Source: Bacteroidales bacterium (GTDB taxonomy: Bacteria; Bacteroidota; Bacteroidia; Bacteroidales; P3). Taken from it: a stretch of 64,000 nt of DNA. Below are positions 1-10,430 of the stretch, piece by piece. Numbering within the stretch: position 1 is the stretch's first letter; the number at the start of each line of letters is the position of its first letter. The stretch lies in NCBI GenBank assembly GCA_017483575.1, contig JAFUWF010000023.1, forward strand, positions 91,503 to 155,502. The letters run 5' to 3'. Both the position numbers and the translations under genes were made by a program. The notes under the pieces are model-generated. The model worked only from the letters and a program-made list of their open reading frames with translations, was not told the DNA's origin and made no database searches.

Positions 1-401
1 ACGAGGAAGGCGACAAGACGGCCGCCAAGCCCTACGAGAAGACCGGCTCCACGGGTGCCCAGTTCACCCTCGGCGACCACCGTTCGCTGGACGAGGTCAT
101 AAGCATGATGATCGACGGGGGCTACATCCCCTCCTTCTGCACCGGCTGCTACCGCAAAGGCCGTGTGGGTGCCGACTTCATGGACCTGGCCAAGCCCGGC
201 CTCATCAAGGAGTACTGCAAGCCCAACGCCATGTTCACCTTCCGCGAGTACCTGGAGGACTATGCCAGCCCCGAAACCAAGGAGAAAGGCCTGCGACTGC
301 TGAAGGAGCTGACGCAAACGTTCCCGAAAGAGGAGCTCAAACGCCGTGTGGAAGGCAATCTGTGCAAGATCGGCGACGGTGAACGCGACCTCTACTTCTA
401 G
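1..401 (+). CDS. hydG: [FeFe]-hydrogenase maturase HydG, C-terminal part (5' end outside window)
   Basis: Reading frame 3 is open from the window edge to the TAG at 399-401 and carries the HydG C-terminal signature: SFCTGCYRKGR, then GADFMDLAKPG and a distal Cys (EYCKPNA). In HydG this cysteine set binds the auxiliary Fe-S cluster where tyrosine-derived CO and cyanide are assembled on iron for the H-cluster. HydG is a radical-SAM tyrosine lyase acting with HydE and HydF in the cytoplasm. The SAM-binding CxxxCxxC motif lies upstream of the window. It implies an [FeFe]-hydrogenase and fermentative hydrogen metabolism. No other hyd gene is visible; the downstream side is a promoter-rich gap. Identification is secure; only the start is missing. 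Confidence 0.95.
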   Translation, partial: EEGDKTAAKPYEKTGSTGAQFTLGDHRSLDEVISMMIDGGYIPSFCTGCYRKGRVGADFMDLAKPGLIKEYCKPNAMFTFREYLEDYASPETKEKGLRLLKELTQTFPKEELKRRVEGNLCKIGDGERDLYF

Positions 402-464
402 CGTTTCAGACAGCACTTTGGACGTTTCGGTTAAAATATATTTTTTCAATGTCGAAAAAAGTCG

Positions 465-472
465 TATTTTTG
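465..472 (+). promoter_or_regulatory. Bacteroidota -7 box for a short transcript
   Basis: TATTTTTG matches the TAnnTTTG consensus of the Bacteroidota primary sigma factor. No ORF starts behind it; it is followed about 60 bp later by a terminator hairpin, so it probably drives a small RNA. Confidence 0.6.
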
Positions 473-478
473 CAACCG

Positions 479-577
479 AAAAACGAAGGAAGAACTAGTG
501 CATAATGGATAAAGTTTTCATGGTTTTGATAGCAAGTTGGGAAGTTCCTGTCTGGGGATTCCCCTCTTGCTTTTTTG
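479..577 (+). ncRNA. candidate small RNA with intrinsic terminator
   Basis: About 100 nt lie between the -7 box at 465-472 and a terminator. The hairpin at 532-570 pairs GCAAG/CTTGC, then GGGAA/TTCCC across a 2x2 internal loop, then TTCC/GGGA near the loop, and is followed by TTTTTT (571-576). A separate promoter at 673-680 serves the downstream barrel gene, so this unit looks autonomous. There is no convincing ORF and I recognise no named RNA family. Transcript ends are inferred, not observed. Confidence 0.5.
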
Positions 578-672
578 CCCAGAACGGACCAAAAAGGACA
601 TCAGCAAGAGGTTCCGAAATGTTAAAAATGCACTGAAAATGATTTTTTTTTTTGTATGTGAAAAAAAAGTTG

Positions 673-680
673 TATTTTTG
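673..680 (+). promoter_or_regulatory. -7 box for the barrel gene at 749
   Basis: TATTTTTG (TAnnTTTG consensus) about 70 bp upstream of the ATG at 749, giving an AT-rich leader of roughly 60 nt. Confidence 0.7.
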
Positions 681-748
681 CACCGTCAAATATTAAGTAA
701 AATTAATAAAAAAGAAAGTAAAGTTTAACCAAAAAAAATTAAAGAAAA

Positions 749-1411
749 ATGAAAAAGATTTTATTGACGCTTGCTCTCGCAGCATTTGCAATGACCGCCA
801 ACGCCCAGTGGGTTCTCGGTGGAACCATCGCCGCTTCTCACACCAACACCCACAACACTGACTATGTCGGTGGCACAACCAACAATCACTTCGAGATTGC
901 TCCTAAGATTGGTTATTGGCTGAACGACAACATGCAGATTGGTGCCCAGATTGGTTGGGCCTATGACTACACCAGAAACTATGCTGGAGATGTCGACCAC
1001 TACGGTTCGACCTCGAACACCGGTGTTTCTAATCAGCCCACTATCATGATTGCCCCTTACTTCCGCTACAATGTTGCCTCTTGGAAGAATTTCACCGTGT
1101 TTGCAGAGGCTCAGTTGGCTTTAGGTCTCCATCTTGAGAGTTCTAACTACACCAATGTCCCCACCGAAATCACCACCGACAACGGCGACAACTACACCTC
1201 CTTTGGTCTCGCCGTCATCCCTGGCCTGAACTACGCTTTCACTGACCACATCTCCATGGACATCTACGTCAACCTGCTCGGCTGCTTTGCCATGTTCGAG
1301 ACCGCCGAGAACTGGGGTTCTCACGCTTATGGCCTTGGCCTCAACATGGACGCTCAGTCCCTCAATGCCCACCTGAACAACTTCGCCATCGGATTCAACT
1401 ACAGCTTCTAA
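749..1411 (+). CDS. outer-membrane beta-barrel protein
   Basis: 220 residues with a clear signal peptide (MKKILLTLALAAFAMTANAQ, cleavage after AQ) and alternating aromatic/polar strands ending in the aromatic residue typical of outer-membrane barrels (NFAIGFNYSF). The size fits the small 8-strand OmpW/porin-like barrel families common in Bacteroidota. It has its own promoter at 673-680 and ends in a shared terminator at 1433-1465, so it is probably monocistronic. The function (small-molecule passage or structural) cannot be read from sequence. Codon use is AT-richer than in neighbouring genes, which may mean high expression. Confidence 0.8.
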   Translation: MKKILLTLALAAFAMTANAQWVLGGTIAASHTNTHNTDYVGGTTNNHFEIAPKIGYWLNDNMQIGAQIGWAYDYTRNYAGDVDHYGSTSNTGVSNQPTIMIAPYFRYNVASWKNFTVFAEAQLALGLHLESSNYTNVPTEITTDNGDNYTSFGLAVIPGLNYAFTDHISMDIYVNLLGCFAMFETAENWGSHAYGLGLNMDAQSLNAHLNNFAIGFNYSF

Positions 1412-1432
1412 GCTTTATAAGCTGATAGAAAC

Positions 1433-1465
1433 AAAAAAAAGGACCCTTTTCGGGTCCTTTTTTTG
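1433..1465. terminator. bidirectional intrinsic terminator
   Basis: An A-tract, the stem GGACCC-ttttc-GGGTCC, then a T-tract, located between the convergent barrel gene (+) and luxS (-). Either strand gives hairpin plus T-run. Confidence 0.9.
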
Positions 1466-1478
1466 CGTTCCATACCCA

Positions 1479-1973
1479 TCATGCGTCGGCAAATACGCGG
1501 CCGTCCTTCAGGGTCACCTGGAGCTTGGTGTATTCGCTGTGGAAGGCGTTGCGTAGACGGTCGAGGTAGCGGCAGCTCTCCCAGTGGCACATGGGGAGGT
1601 CGTGGAGGAGGCAGTTGCCACAGGTCTCGGGGGTGGTGGCGGGCACCTCGGTCTGGGTGAGAATCCATTCCAGGCACTCGATGGTGAGGCGGCGCATGTC
1701 GTGGACGGTGTAATGGCCGGTCATGATGACGTACATGCCTGTGAGGCAGCCCATGGGGCCTACGTAGACCACATCGTCCTTGGCCTCGGAGTTGCGGAAC
1801 CAGGTGGCCATGAGGTGCTCCAGGCTGTGCATGGCCGCGGGAGCCACGGCGGGTTCGCGGTTGGGCTCGGTGATGCGGAGGTCGAAGGTGGTGAAGCCGC
1901 GGTCTTCGCGCGAGACGTATATGCCCGGTTTCAGGTGGGTGTGGTCGATGGTAAAACTCTGTATTACTTCCAT
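1479..1973 (-). CDS. luxS: S-ribosylhomocysteine lyase LuxS
   Basis: 164 residues, full length. LuxS splits S-ribosylhomocysteine to homocysteine and DPD, the precursor of autoinducer-2. Visible motifs are the metal-binding HSLEH (His49, His53), MGCLTGMY with the catalytic Cys76, and TCGN with the third metal ligand Cys118. It starts 3 nt after the stop of mtnN, the enzyme making its substrate, so the two form a transcription unit for SAH detoxification and methyl-cycle recycling. The LuxS assignment is certain; whether AI-2 is used as a signal here cannot be told. Confidence 0.97.
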   Translation of the reverse strand: MEVIQSFTIDHTHLKPGIYVSREDRGFTTFDLRITEPNREPAVAPAAMHSLEHLMATWFRNSEAKDDVVYVGPMGCLTGMYVIMTGHYTVHDMRRLTIECLEWILTQTEVPATTPETCGNCLLHDLPMCHWESCRYLDRLRNAFHSEYTKLQVTLKDGRVFADA

Positions 1974-1976
1974 AAA

Positions 1977-2651
1977 CTATAAGGTTTCAAGATATTTTTT
2001 TACGAAACGGAACGAGGTGTCGCACATGGAGGCGAGGAAGTCGGCCCACTGCATCTGGTGGTCGTCGGTGCGGCCGGGGGTGTCGCTGATGACACGCAGG
2101 CTGATGAACGGCACATCCATCAAGTAGCACGTCTGTGCGATGGCGGCGCTCTCCATGTCGCAGGCCAGGCCGTCGATGAAATGGCGCTTGATGGCGTTCT
2201 GCCGTTCGCGGTCGGTGATGAACTGGTCGCCGGTGCAGATGAGGCCCGTCATGCGGCGCTCGTTGCCTTCAAGAGGGACTTCGAGGGCGTGGCCCAGGAG
2301 GCGCGGACTGGCATCGTAGCGTGCCGGCAGCCCCTGCACCTGGCCAAGAACGACGGGGCCGTCCTCGCTGATGCCGCCGCAGTCCACATCGTGGTAGACG
2401 CACTGCGTGGCGACGAAGATGTCCACCACATTCAGCATCGGGTCGATGCCTCCGGCCAGGCCGGTGCTTATGATGGCATCGGGGTGGTGTTCCTGGATGA
2501 GGCGCATGGTACCCACGGCGGCATTCACCTTGCCGACGCCGCAACGCCACAGGACAATCTCGTTGTTTCCAAGGCGGCCCGTGTCGCCGCCAAGAGCATC
2601 GCGCATCTGGCGATACTCGATATCCATTGCAATGATAACTCCTATTTTCAT
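1977..2651 (-). CDS. mtnN: 5'-methylthioadenosine/S-adenosylhomocysteine nucleosidase
   Basis: 224 residues, typical for Pfs/MtnN. It hydrolyses SAH and methylthioadenosine to adenine and the ribosyl thioether, feeding LuxS. The N-terminal IGVIIAMDIEYRQM and the glycine-rich STGLAGGID match the nucleoside phosphorylase fold; ACDMESAAIAQ contains the ME substrate-binding pair and SDTPGRTDDHQ resembles the catalytic-Asp region. First gene of the mtnN-luxS unit, with a -7 box at 2672-2679 just upstream. It is divergent from the sensor kinase at 2780. Confidence 0.95.
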   Translation of the reverse strand: MKIGVIIAMDIEYRQMRDALGGDTGRLGNNEIVLWRCGVGKVNAAVGTMRLIQEHHPDAIISTGLAGGIDPMLNVVDIFVATQCVYHDVDCGGISEDGPVVLGQVQGLPARYDASPRLLGHALEVPLEGNERRMTGLICTGDQFITDRERQNAIKRHFIDGLACDMESAAIAQTCYLMDVPFISLRVISDTPGRTDDHQMQWADFLASMCDTSFRFVKKYLETL

Positions 2652-2671
2652 ATTTTTTTCCGTATAATTTG

Positions 2672-2679
2672 CAAAGATA
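2672..2679 (-). promoter_or_regulatory. -7 box for mtnN-luxS
   Basis: TATCTTTG on the minus strand, about 20 bp from the mtnN ATG (2651), so the leader is very short. Confidence 0.65.
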
Positions 2680-2779
2680 CTAAAAAATGGGCAAATTATT
2701 TATTACGGAGAAAAATATTTTTCCCCCACATGCGTTATATCACTAGAAACTAACCACTAAGAAAAGATACAAAAAAAGC

Positions 2780-4012
2780 ATGAAACGCTGGATACGCATC
2801 TTCATCATATCGGTTTTCGCCGTTGCTGCCGTCAGTTTGGTAGTCATACAGTTCTACCAGACGCGCCGCACGTTCTCCATCAACGACAACATGTTCAACG
2901 TAGGCGTTGGCAACGCCATGGACGAGGTGATACGGCAACTCGGCGGCGATGCCCTTCAGCCGTCGGAGCAGGCCACGGTCAGCTTCAACTACCAGGAGCT
3001 GGATTCGCTCATCGAGGAGCAGCTGTTGGTCAACGGCATCGACCTTCACCCCGATGTGGGCCTCTACAACGGCACCGAACGGTCGTTCCTCTACAGTTCC
3101 GACCCCCAGCACGAGCAGCAGCTCGAGGAGTCGCCCTACCGCTACAACTTCCATCCCGCCGGCGTGGTGTCCAACAGCCAGTTCTTCATCATCCTGTCGT
3201 TCCCCAGCGCCCAGCTGTTCCTGCAGCGCAACTCCAACCTCTTCGTCTACCTGAGTTTCTTCCTGGTGATAATCATCGCGGCCATGTTCATCATCTCGCT
3301 CCGGGCCATGGCCAACCAGCGCAAGCTGGACCAGATGAAGTCGGAGTTCATCAACAACATGACCCACGAGATCAAGACCCCCCTGGCCACCATCGGACTG
3401 GCCTGCGAGATGCTGCGCGACGAGTCCATCTCGCAGGATGCCGCTTCGCGTCAGAACTTTATCGGCATCATCAACGACGAGAACCAGCGTATGCGCGTGC
3501 TCGTGGAGACCATCCTGCAGAGCGCCAAGATGTCCAACAAGAACTTCCGCATCAACCCCAAGGAGGTCGATGTGCACCAAATCATCAGCAAGGTGTCCAC
3601 CAGCTTCACGCTGCCCGTGGCCAACCGCGGCGGCCAGCTGACCACGGACCTCCAGGCCGACCCGTCGGTTATTGTGGCCGACGAGCTGCACCTGACCAAC
3701 CTGGTCTACAACCTCATCGACAACGGCATCAAATACTCCACCGAGGCACCCGACATCACGGTGAGCACCCGCACCGTCAACGGCATGCTGGAGCTGAGCG
3801 TGAAAGACCACGGCATCGGCATCTCCAAGGCCGACCAGAAGCATGTCTTCGAGAAGTTCTACCGCGTGTCCACGGGCAATGTGCACAACGTGAAAGGCTT
3901 CGGCATCGGGCTGAACTATGTGGCGCAGGTGGTGAAGCTGCACCATGGCCACATAACCCTCGAGAGCGAACCAGGGCAGGGGTCGACCTTCATCGTCACA
4001 CTGCCGATGTAA
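2780..4012 (+). CDS. membrane sensor histidine kinase (orphan)
   Basis: 410 residues. TM1 is about 5-24, an extracytoplasmic region follows to about 153, and TM2 is about 155-176 (LSFFLVIIIAAMFIISLRA). The HisKA dimerisation helix carries the phospho-acceptor His196 in NNMTHEIKTP. The ATPase domain shows the N box (YNLIDNGIKY), G1 (DHGIGIS), F box (FEKFYR) and G2 (GFGIGLNYV). The architecture resembles Bacteroidota kinases of the RprX type, but no response regulator lies next to it, so partner and signal are unknown. It is divergent from mtnN and convergent with the C10 peptidase, and no canonical promoter is obvious upstream. Confidence 0.9.
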   Translation: MKRWIRIFIISVFAVAAVSLVVIQFYQTRRTFSINDNMFNVGVGNAMDEVIRQLGGDALQPSEQATVSFNYQELDSLIEEQLLVNGIDLHPDVGLYNGTERSFLYSSDPQHEQQLEESPYRYNFHPAGVVSNSQFFIILSFPSAQLFLQRNSNLFVYLSFFLVIIIAAMFIISLRAMANQRKLDQMKSEFINNMTHEIKTPLATIGLACEMLRDESISQDAASRQNFIGIINDENQRMRVLVETILQSAKMSNKNFRINPKEVDVHQIISKVSTSFTLPVANRGGQLTTDLQADPSVIVADELHLTNLVYNLIDNGIKYSTEAPDITVSTRTVNGMLELSVKDHGIGISKADQKHVFEKFYRVSTGNVHNVKGFGIGLNYVAQVVKLHHGHITLESEPGQGSTFIVTLPM

Positions 4013-4048
4013 AAAAAAGGTGGGCCGGCGCAAAGCGCCGGCCCACCC
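4011..4048 (-). terminator. intrinsic terminator of the C10 peptidase gene
   Basis: A very stable stem, GGTGGGCCGGCGC with its complement around a 3-nt loop (4019-4047), followed on the minus strand by T8 that overlaps the stop region of the sensor kinase. Confidence 0.9.
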
Positions 4049-4069
4049 AATGTTACAAATCAAAAAAAT

Positions 4070-5554
4070 TTATTTCACCATGAAGCGGCCACTAACGCTG
4101 TTCATGCGGTAGATGTACATACCCGTAGGCATTCCTTCTACATTCACCGTCAGTTCGCCAGTACCGGCATGCACAGGATAGGTAGCCACGACCTTGCCCT
4201 CAATGTTGTAGATGACCATGTTGGTGGCATTGGGGGTGTTGTAAGGCAGCGTGACAGCATGGATGGCGGGGTTGGGATAGGCATCGCCAAGTTCCGAACC
4301 GTCGACCTGGTCGATACCCACACCATTGTCGGGGACCATACCTTCAATGAACTCCTGATTCTGATTGAAATTATAGCCATAATACTGGATAGGCATATTG
4401 TTGCCGCCGAGGTTGAAGAAGCCGTTTCCACCGCCTTCCCAGCCCCAGTTCATATAGTACTGGTTAACATTGTTCTCCATGTATCCGACGCAAAGCCATG
4501 CATGACCGGCAGCATCACGTCCTTCACCCGTGGAAGACACACCACCCATATAGGCCACATTGTCGCTCGTCAAGACGGCACGGATTCTATCCATATAGGT
4601 CGATGCATTACGGTCGCGGTACACGACAGTGCCCTGTGTATACTTGAAGTGCTTTTTCATCGCATTGGGCACATCGGGGCTGTAGGCGCCACTGCCGTCA
4701 GGCGTGTAACCCATGTGGACAGCAACGCCGGCGTAGTAGCTCAAACGGGCCACCTCGCGCATATTCTCTTCGGAGCAGATCCGATGACCACCGCTGGTGG
4801 GCTTGTTGGGCATCTTGTCGAAGTCGAAAGGCTCCATGGTGTCGTAGTTGATTTTGAGCTGAATATTCGGCATCTTCTGCTTATCTGCATTGGCCAAAAC
4901 ACTACGCAACACATAGATAGCGGTACCCGAGGCCTTGCTGGGGTATCTGTAGTAACGCATCATCTGCGACATGGCCGTAGCCACACAACCCACCATAGAA
5001 TATCTTCCGCCAGTGTCCTGCGGGCAGAGCATATTGTACGTAGGGGTATTTGCATCGCCCTGGCCCCATGTCATCTGGGTCAACACATGCTGGTTGGCCT
5101 TGGTGTCGCCCTTGTAGCTCTTGCCCTTCAGGGCAGTCCACACTTCGTGGTCAGGGTAGGTGTAGTCGTTCTCGGCATCGAACTCCTGGAGCCCCTTCAC
5201 CATCTTGGTGTATCCATTCACCCACCACAGCATATTGGCAGGCAGATCTTCCATCACGAGCGAGCCCTCGGCGGAGTATCCGATGATGGGGTCGATAATG
5301 GTGGTGCCGGCCATGATGATCCAGCCGTCGCTGCCCACGTTGAAGAAATACGAGGCGGGGACGCCCAACTTCTCGTTGTCGATCTGGTGAACGAGGGTGA
5401 GGTCGTTCGCGCTCAGCTTGTCGGCACCAGTATAGTAGCCCATGTAATAGGCCGCAGCCTCTCTGGCCTCTTCCAGGCTGATGTTGTCAGCCTTGGCGGT
5501 GTTGACACATATGGCCATTGCGGCCACTAGCAATGAGGAGATTACTTTTTTCAT
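4070..5554 (-). CDS. secreted C10 (streptopain-like) cysteine peptidase with T9SS tail
   Basis: 494 residues. Signal peptide 1-22, then a Spi-type inhibitory propeptide (about 25-130) and a papain-fold C10 catalytic domain with Cys190 (YSMVGCVATAM) and His351 (AAGHAWLCVGY), plus the NWGWEGGGNG motif near 369-378 holding the supporting Asn/Trp. The last ~75 residues (AYPNPAIH to SGRFMVK) form a T9SS type-A sorting domain, so the enzyme is probably exported and anchored on the cell surface or released. The family includes streptopain, interpain and Bacteroides Bfp proteases. Own promoter at 5595-5602; monocistronic. Confidence 0.92.
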   Translation of the reverse strand: MKKVISSLLVAAMAICVNTAKADNISLEEAREAAAYYMGYYTGADKLSANDLTLVHQIDNEKLGVPASYFFNVGSDGWIIMAGTTIIDPIIGYSAEGSLVMEDLPANMLWWVNGYTKMVKGLQEFDAENDYTYPDHEVWTALKGKSYKGDTKANQHVLTQMTWGQGDANTPTYNMLCPQDTGGRYSMVGCVATAMSQMMRYYRYPSKASGTAIYVLRSVLANADKQKMPNIQLKINYDTMEPFDFDKMPNKPTSGGHRICSEENMREVARLSYYAGVAVHMGYTPDGSGAYSPDVPNAMKKHFKYTQGTVVYRDRNASTYMDRIRAVLTSDNVAYMGGVSSTGEGRDAAGHAWLCVGYMENNVNQYYMNWGWEGGGNGFFNLGGNNMPIQYYGYNFNQNQEFIEGMVPDNGVGIDQVDGSELGDAYPNPAIHAVTLPYNTPNATNMVIYNIEGKVVATYPVHAGTGELTVNVEGMPTGMYIYRMNSVSGRFMVK

Positions 5555-5594
5555 TTCTATTTTATTTTATCATTTTTTTACTACAAACGCGGTG

Positions 5595-5602
5595 CAAAAA
5601 TA
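5595..5602 (-). promoter_or_regulatory. -7 box for the C10 peptidase
   Basis: TATTTTTG on the minus strand, 41 bp upstream of the start codon at 5554. Confidence 0.7.
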
Positions 5603-5714
5603 CAAAATTTTTCCGACATAGAAAGTTTTTTTTATCAAATCATCACTATTAGGTATTCGATATGTGATACTTATTGCAGATTAGGGAATAAAAAAAGCCC
5701 CGCCCTATCCACAG

Positions 5715-5751
5715 AAAAGCGGCCCACGGGGTATCCGTGGGCCGCTTTTTT
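5715..5751 (-). terminator. terminator after rplI
   Basis: Long stem AAGCGGCCCACGG paired with CCGTGGGCCGCTT about 30 bp past the rplI stop. T-runs flank it on both strands, so it may also block antisense transcription. Confidence 0.85.
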
Positions 5752-5779
5752 CGTTCGTTTTCGCCTTTGGCGTTCTGCC

Positions 5780-6223
5780 TTATTCGGCAACCACCTCGAC
5801 GTGCAGCTCGGCCTTGATCTCTTTGTAGACATTGACCTTGGCGGTGTAGGTACCGACGGTCTTGATGGCCTCGACGCTAATCTGCTTGCGATCGACATCG
5901 TAGTTGTGCTGCTCCTTCAGGGCCTCGGCAACCATGATGTTGTTGATGCCACCGAAGAGCTGACCGTTCTCGCCGACCTTGGCGATGATCTTCACGGTCT
6001 TGCCGTTGAGGGCTGCCTGCTGGGTCTCGGCGTTCTTGCGGAGGGCTTCCTCCTTGTGGGCGCGCTGACGCATATTCTCGGCGTGGATCTTCTTGTTGAC
6101 GGGAGTGGCGATGATAGCCATGCCCATGGGAAGAAGATAGTTGTTGGCATAGCCGTTCTTGACGTTGACGATTTCGTCCTTGTAGCCCAGGTTGGCCACA
6201 TCTTGCTTAAGTATGATTTCCAT
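5780..6223 (-). CDS. rplI: 50S ribosomal protein L9
   Basis: 147 residues, normal for bL9. The N-terminal globular domain begins MEIILKQDVANLGYKDEIV and includes the NGYANNYLLPMGMA signature; a long connecting helix leads to the C-terminal RNA-binding domain. L9 binds 23S rRNA near the L1 stalk. It is the last gene of rpsF-rpsR-rplI, 18 nt after rpsR, and is followed by a terminator. Confidence 0.97.
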   Translation of the reverse strand: MEIILKQDVANLGYKDEIVNVKNGYANNYLLPMGMAIIATPVNKKIHAENMRQRAHKEEALRKNAETQQAALNGKTVKIIAKVGENGQLFGGINNIMVAEALKEQHNYDVDRKQISVEAIKTVGTYTAKVNVYKEIKAELHVEVVAE

Positions 6224-6241
6224 CTATTCTTCCTCCATTGT

Positions 6242-6508
6242 TTATTTGAGACAATCGGCGACGTAGGGCATCAGGGCGATGTGACGAGCGCGCTTGATAG
6301 CCTGCGACACTTTTTTCTGGTACTTGTTCGAGGTGCCGGTGATGCGGCGGGGCAGAATCTTGCCCTGCTCGTTGACGAACTTCAGCAGGAAGTCGGCATC
6401 CTTATAGTCGATATACTTGATACCGAGCTTTTTGAAACGGCAGTATTTCTTACGCTGGGTCTCCACAGCGATAGGGGTCAAATATTTGATTTCGGTCTCG
6501 TTAGCCAT
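6242..6508 (-). CDS. rpsR: 30S ribosomal protein S18
   Basis: 88 residues, full length for bS18. Core motifs are [19 protein letters not shown], then PRRITGTS and [11 protein letters not shown]. It binds 16S rRNA in the platform with S6, encoded just upstream. Middle gene of the rpsF-rpsR-rplI unit; the gap to rpsF is 38 nt. Confidence 0.97.
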   Translation of the reverse strand: MANETEIKYLTPIAVETQRKKYCRFKKLGIKYIDYKDADFLLKFVNEQGKILPRRITGTSNKYQKKVSQAIKRARHIALMPYVADCLK

Positions 6509-6546
6509 TTTACTTTAAACTTTAATCTTTCAACTTTAAACTAATC

Positions 6547-6906
6547 TTATGCCTCGGCGGGAGCTTCGGCAGCGGCCTTCTTGGCGTTACGTTTCTTCTC
6601 GTTGTAGGCCACGGCGTGCTTGTCCAGGCTCACGGTGAGGAAGCGGAGCAGACGCTCGTCGCGTTTATAGGCGATCTCGAGGTCGTTGATGACGCTACCT
6701 TCGGCGCGGAACTCAATGAGATAGTAGAAGCCGGTGGTCTTCTTACGGATAGGATAGGCCAGCTTGCGCATGCCCCAGTTGTTCTCGTACACGATCTCGG
6801 CGCCCTTCGAGGTCAGCAGATCGACGTACTTCTTTACCGTTTCCTTCATCTGTTCTTCAGACAAAACGGGAGTTGCAATGAAAACGGTTTCGTACTGTTT
6901 TACCAT
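6547..6906 (-). CDS. rpsF: 30S ribosomal protein S6
   Basis: 119 residues beginning MVKQYETVFIATPVLSE, the normal bS6 N-terminus. The frame stays open another 37 codons upstream, but those run through the terminator hairpin and into tRNA-Thr, so the ATG at 6906 is chosen. S6 pairs with S18 on the 16S platform. The C-terminus has an Ala/Glu-rich tail (KKAAAEAPAEA), as in several Bacteroidota S6 proteins. First gene of the rpsF-rpsR-rplI unit; no clear TAnnTTTG box lies between it and the tRNA terminator, so read-through from the tRNA operon is possible. Confidence 0.95.
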   Translation of the reverse strand: MVKQYETVFIATPVLSEEQMKETVKKYVDLLTSKGAEIVYENNWGMRKLAYPIRKKTTGFYYLIEFRAEGSVINDLEIAYKRDERLLRFLTVSLDKHAVAYNEKKRNAKKAAAEAPAEA

Positions 6907-6944
6907 TACTGTGTTTTTTTTGTTTGTTAATACTTTTTTAAAAC

Positions 6945-6975
6945 AAAAAAAGACAGGCACATGTCCTGTCTTTTT
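6945..6975 (-). terminator. terminator of the tRNA operon
   Basis: AAAAAGACAGG-cacatg-tCCTGTCTTTTT lies between tRNA-Thr and rpsF; on the minus strand the hairpin is followed by a T-run. Confidence 0.8.
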
Positions 6976-6981
6976 CCTTAG

Positions 6982-7054
<73 letters not shown>

Positions 7055-7089
7055 GGCGGTAAGGTTCGCGAAGGCGAGGCTTTCTTGTG

Positions 7090-7163
7090 TCGGGGTGAGA
7101 AGACTCGAACTTCCGGCCTCCACGTCCCGAACGTGGCGCGCTAGCCAACTGCGCTACACCCCG
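7090..7163 (-). tRNA. tRNA-Pro(CGG)
   Basis: 74-nt cloverleaf: acceptor CGGGGTG/CACCCCG, anticodon stem CCACG/CGTGG around loop TTCGGGA, T-loop TTCGAGT. Anticodon CGG reads CCG. Confidence 0.95.
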
Positions 7164-7170
7164 CGATAAG

Positions 7171-7243
7171 TGTCCTGGCAGGGATTCGAACCCTGGACCC
7201 ATTGATTAAGAGTCAATTGCTCTACCAGCTGAGCTACCAAGAC
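7171..7243 (-). tRNA. tRNA-Lys(CTT)
   Basis: 73-nt cloverleaf: acceptor GTCTTGG/CCAGGAC with discriminator A, anticodon stem ATTGA/TCAAT around loop CTCTTAA. Anticodon CTT reads AAG. Confidence 0.95.
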
Positions 7244-7373
7244 ATTTTTTTCTCTTTCTTTCGCTTGTGTTCCTGCAACGTGCATCGGCCTCCCCGGGAG
7301 GCATCTTTTGTGGACATGGACTTTGCCGCTGCAGCAGCATTTCAAATTACTCTTTCCGGACTTTCGTCCCTTG

Positions 7374-7446
<73 letters not shown>

Positions 7447-7471
7447 AAACGCGTTTTCTTTTTCTTTTTGG

Positions 7472-7554
7472 TACTCCGGGTGGGACTTGAACCCACACGC
7501 CCTTGCGGGCAAGGGATTTTAAGTCCCTCGTGTCTACCATTCCACCACCAGAGC
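7472..7554 (-). tRNA. tRNA-Leu(TAA)
   Basis: Class II tRNA of 83 nt with a long variable arm (TGCCCGCAAGGGCG region). Anticodon stem AGGGA/TCCCT around loop CTTAAAA gives anticodon TAA. Acceptor GCTCTGG pairs with CCGGAGT, including a terminal G-T wobble. The three bases after the discriminator on the minus strand spell CCA (7469-7471), possibly genome-encoded. Confidence 0.92.
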
Positions 7555-7581
7555 CTTTCTCTCTCTGATTTAGGAGACCTG

Positions 7582-7654
<73 letters not shown>

Positions 7655-7716
7655 ATCGCGTTTTTTTACCATTTCAAACCGCTCTTTTCTTCACCTCTCG
7701 GTTCCGAAAACGGGTG

Positions 7717-7724
7717 CAAAAGTA
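7717..7724 (-). promoter_or_regulatory. -7 box for the tRNA cluster
   Basis: TACTTTTG on the minus strand, about 63 bp ahead of the first tRNA, immediately after the mutS stop. Confidence 0.7.
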
Positions 7725-7754
7725 CAAACTTTTTTCAAACTGGCAAAATATTTT

Positions 7755-10385
<2,631 letters not shown>

Positions 10386-10430
10386 CTGTTGTGTCGGTTG
10401 GTGATTAACGGTGAACGGTTGGCGTGAGGC

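Noticed and set aside
2780-4012. Naming the kinase RprX
   Set aside because: Architecture fits, but no RprY-like response regulator is adjacent and the sensor part is not diagnostic.
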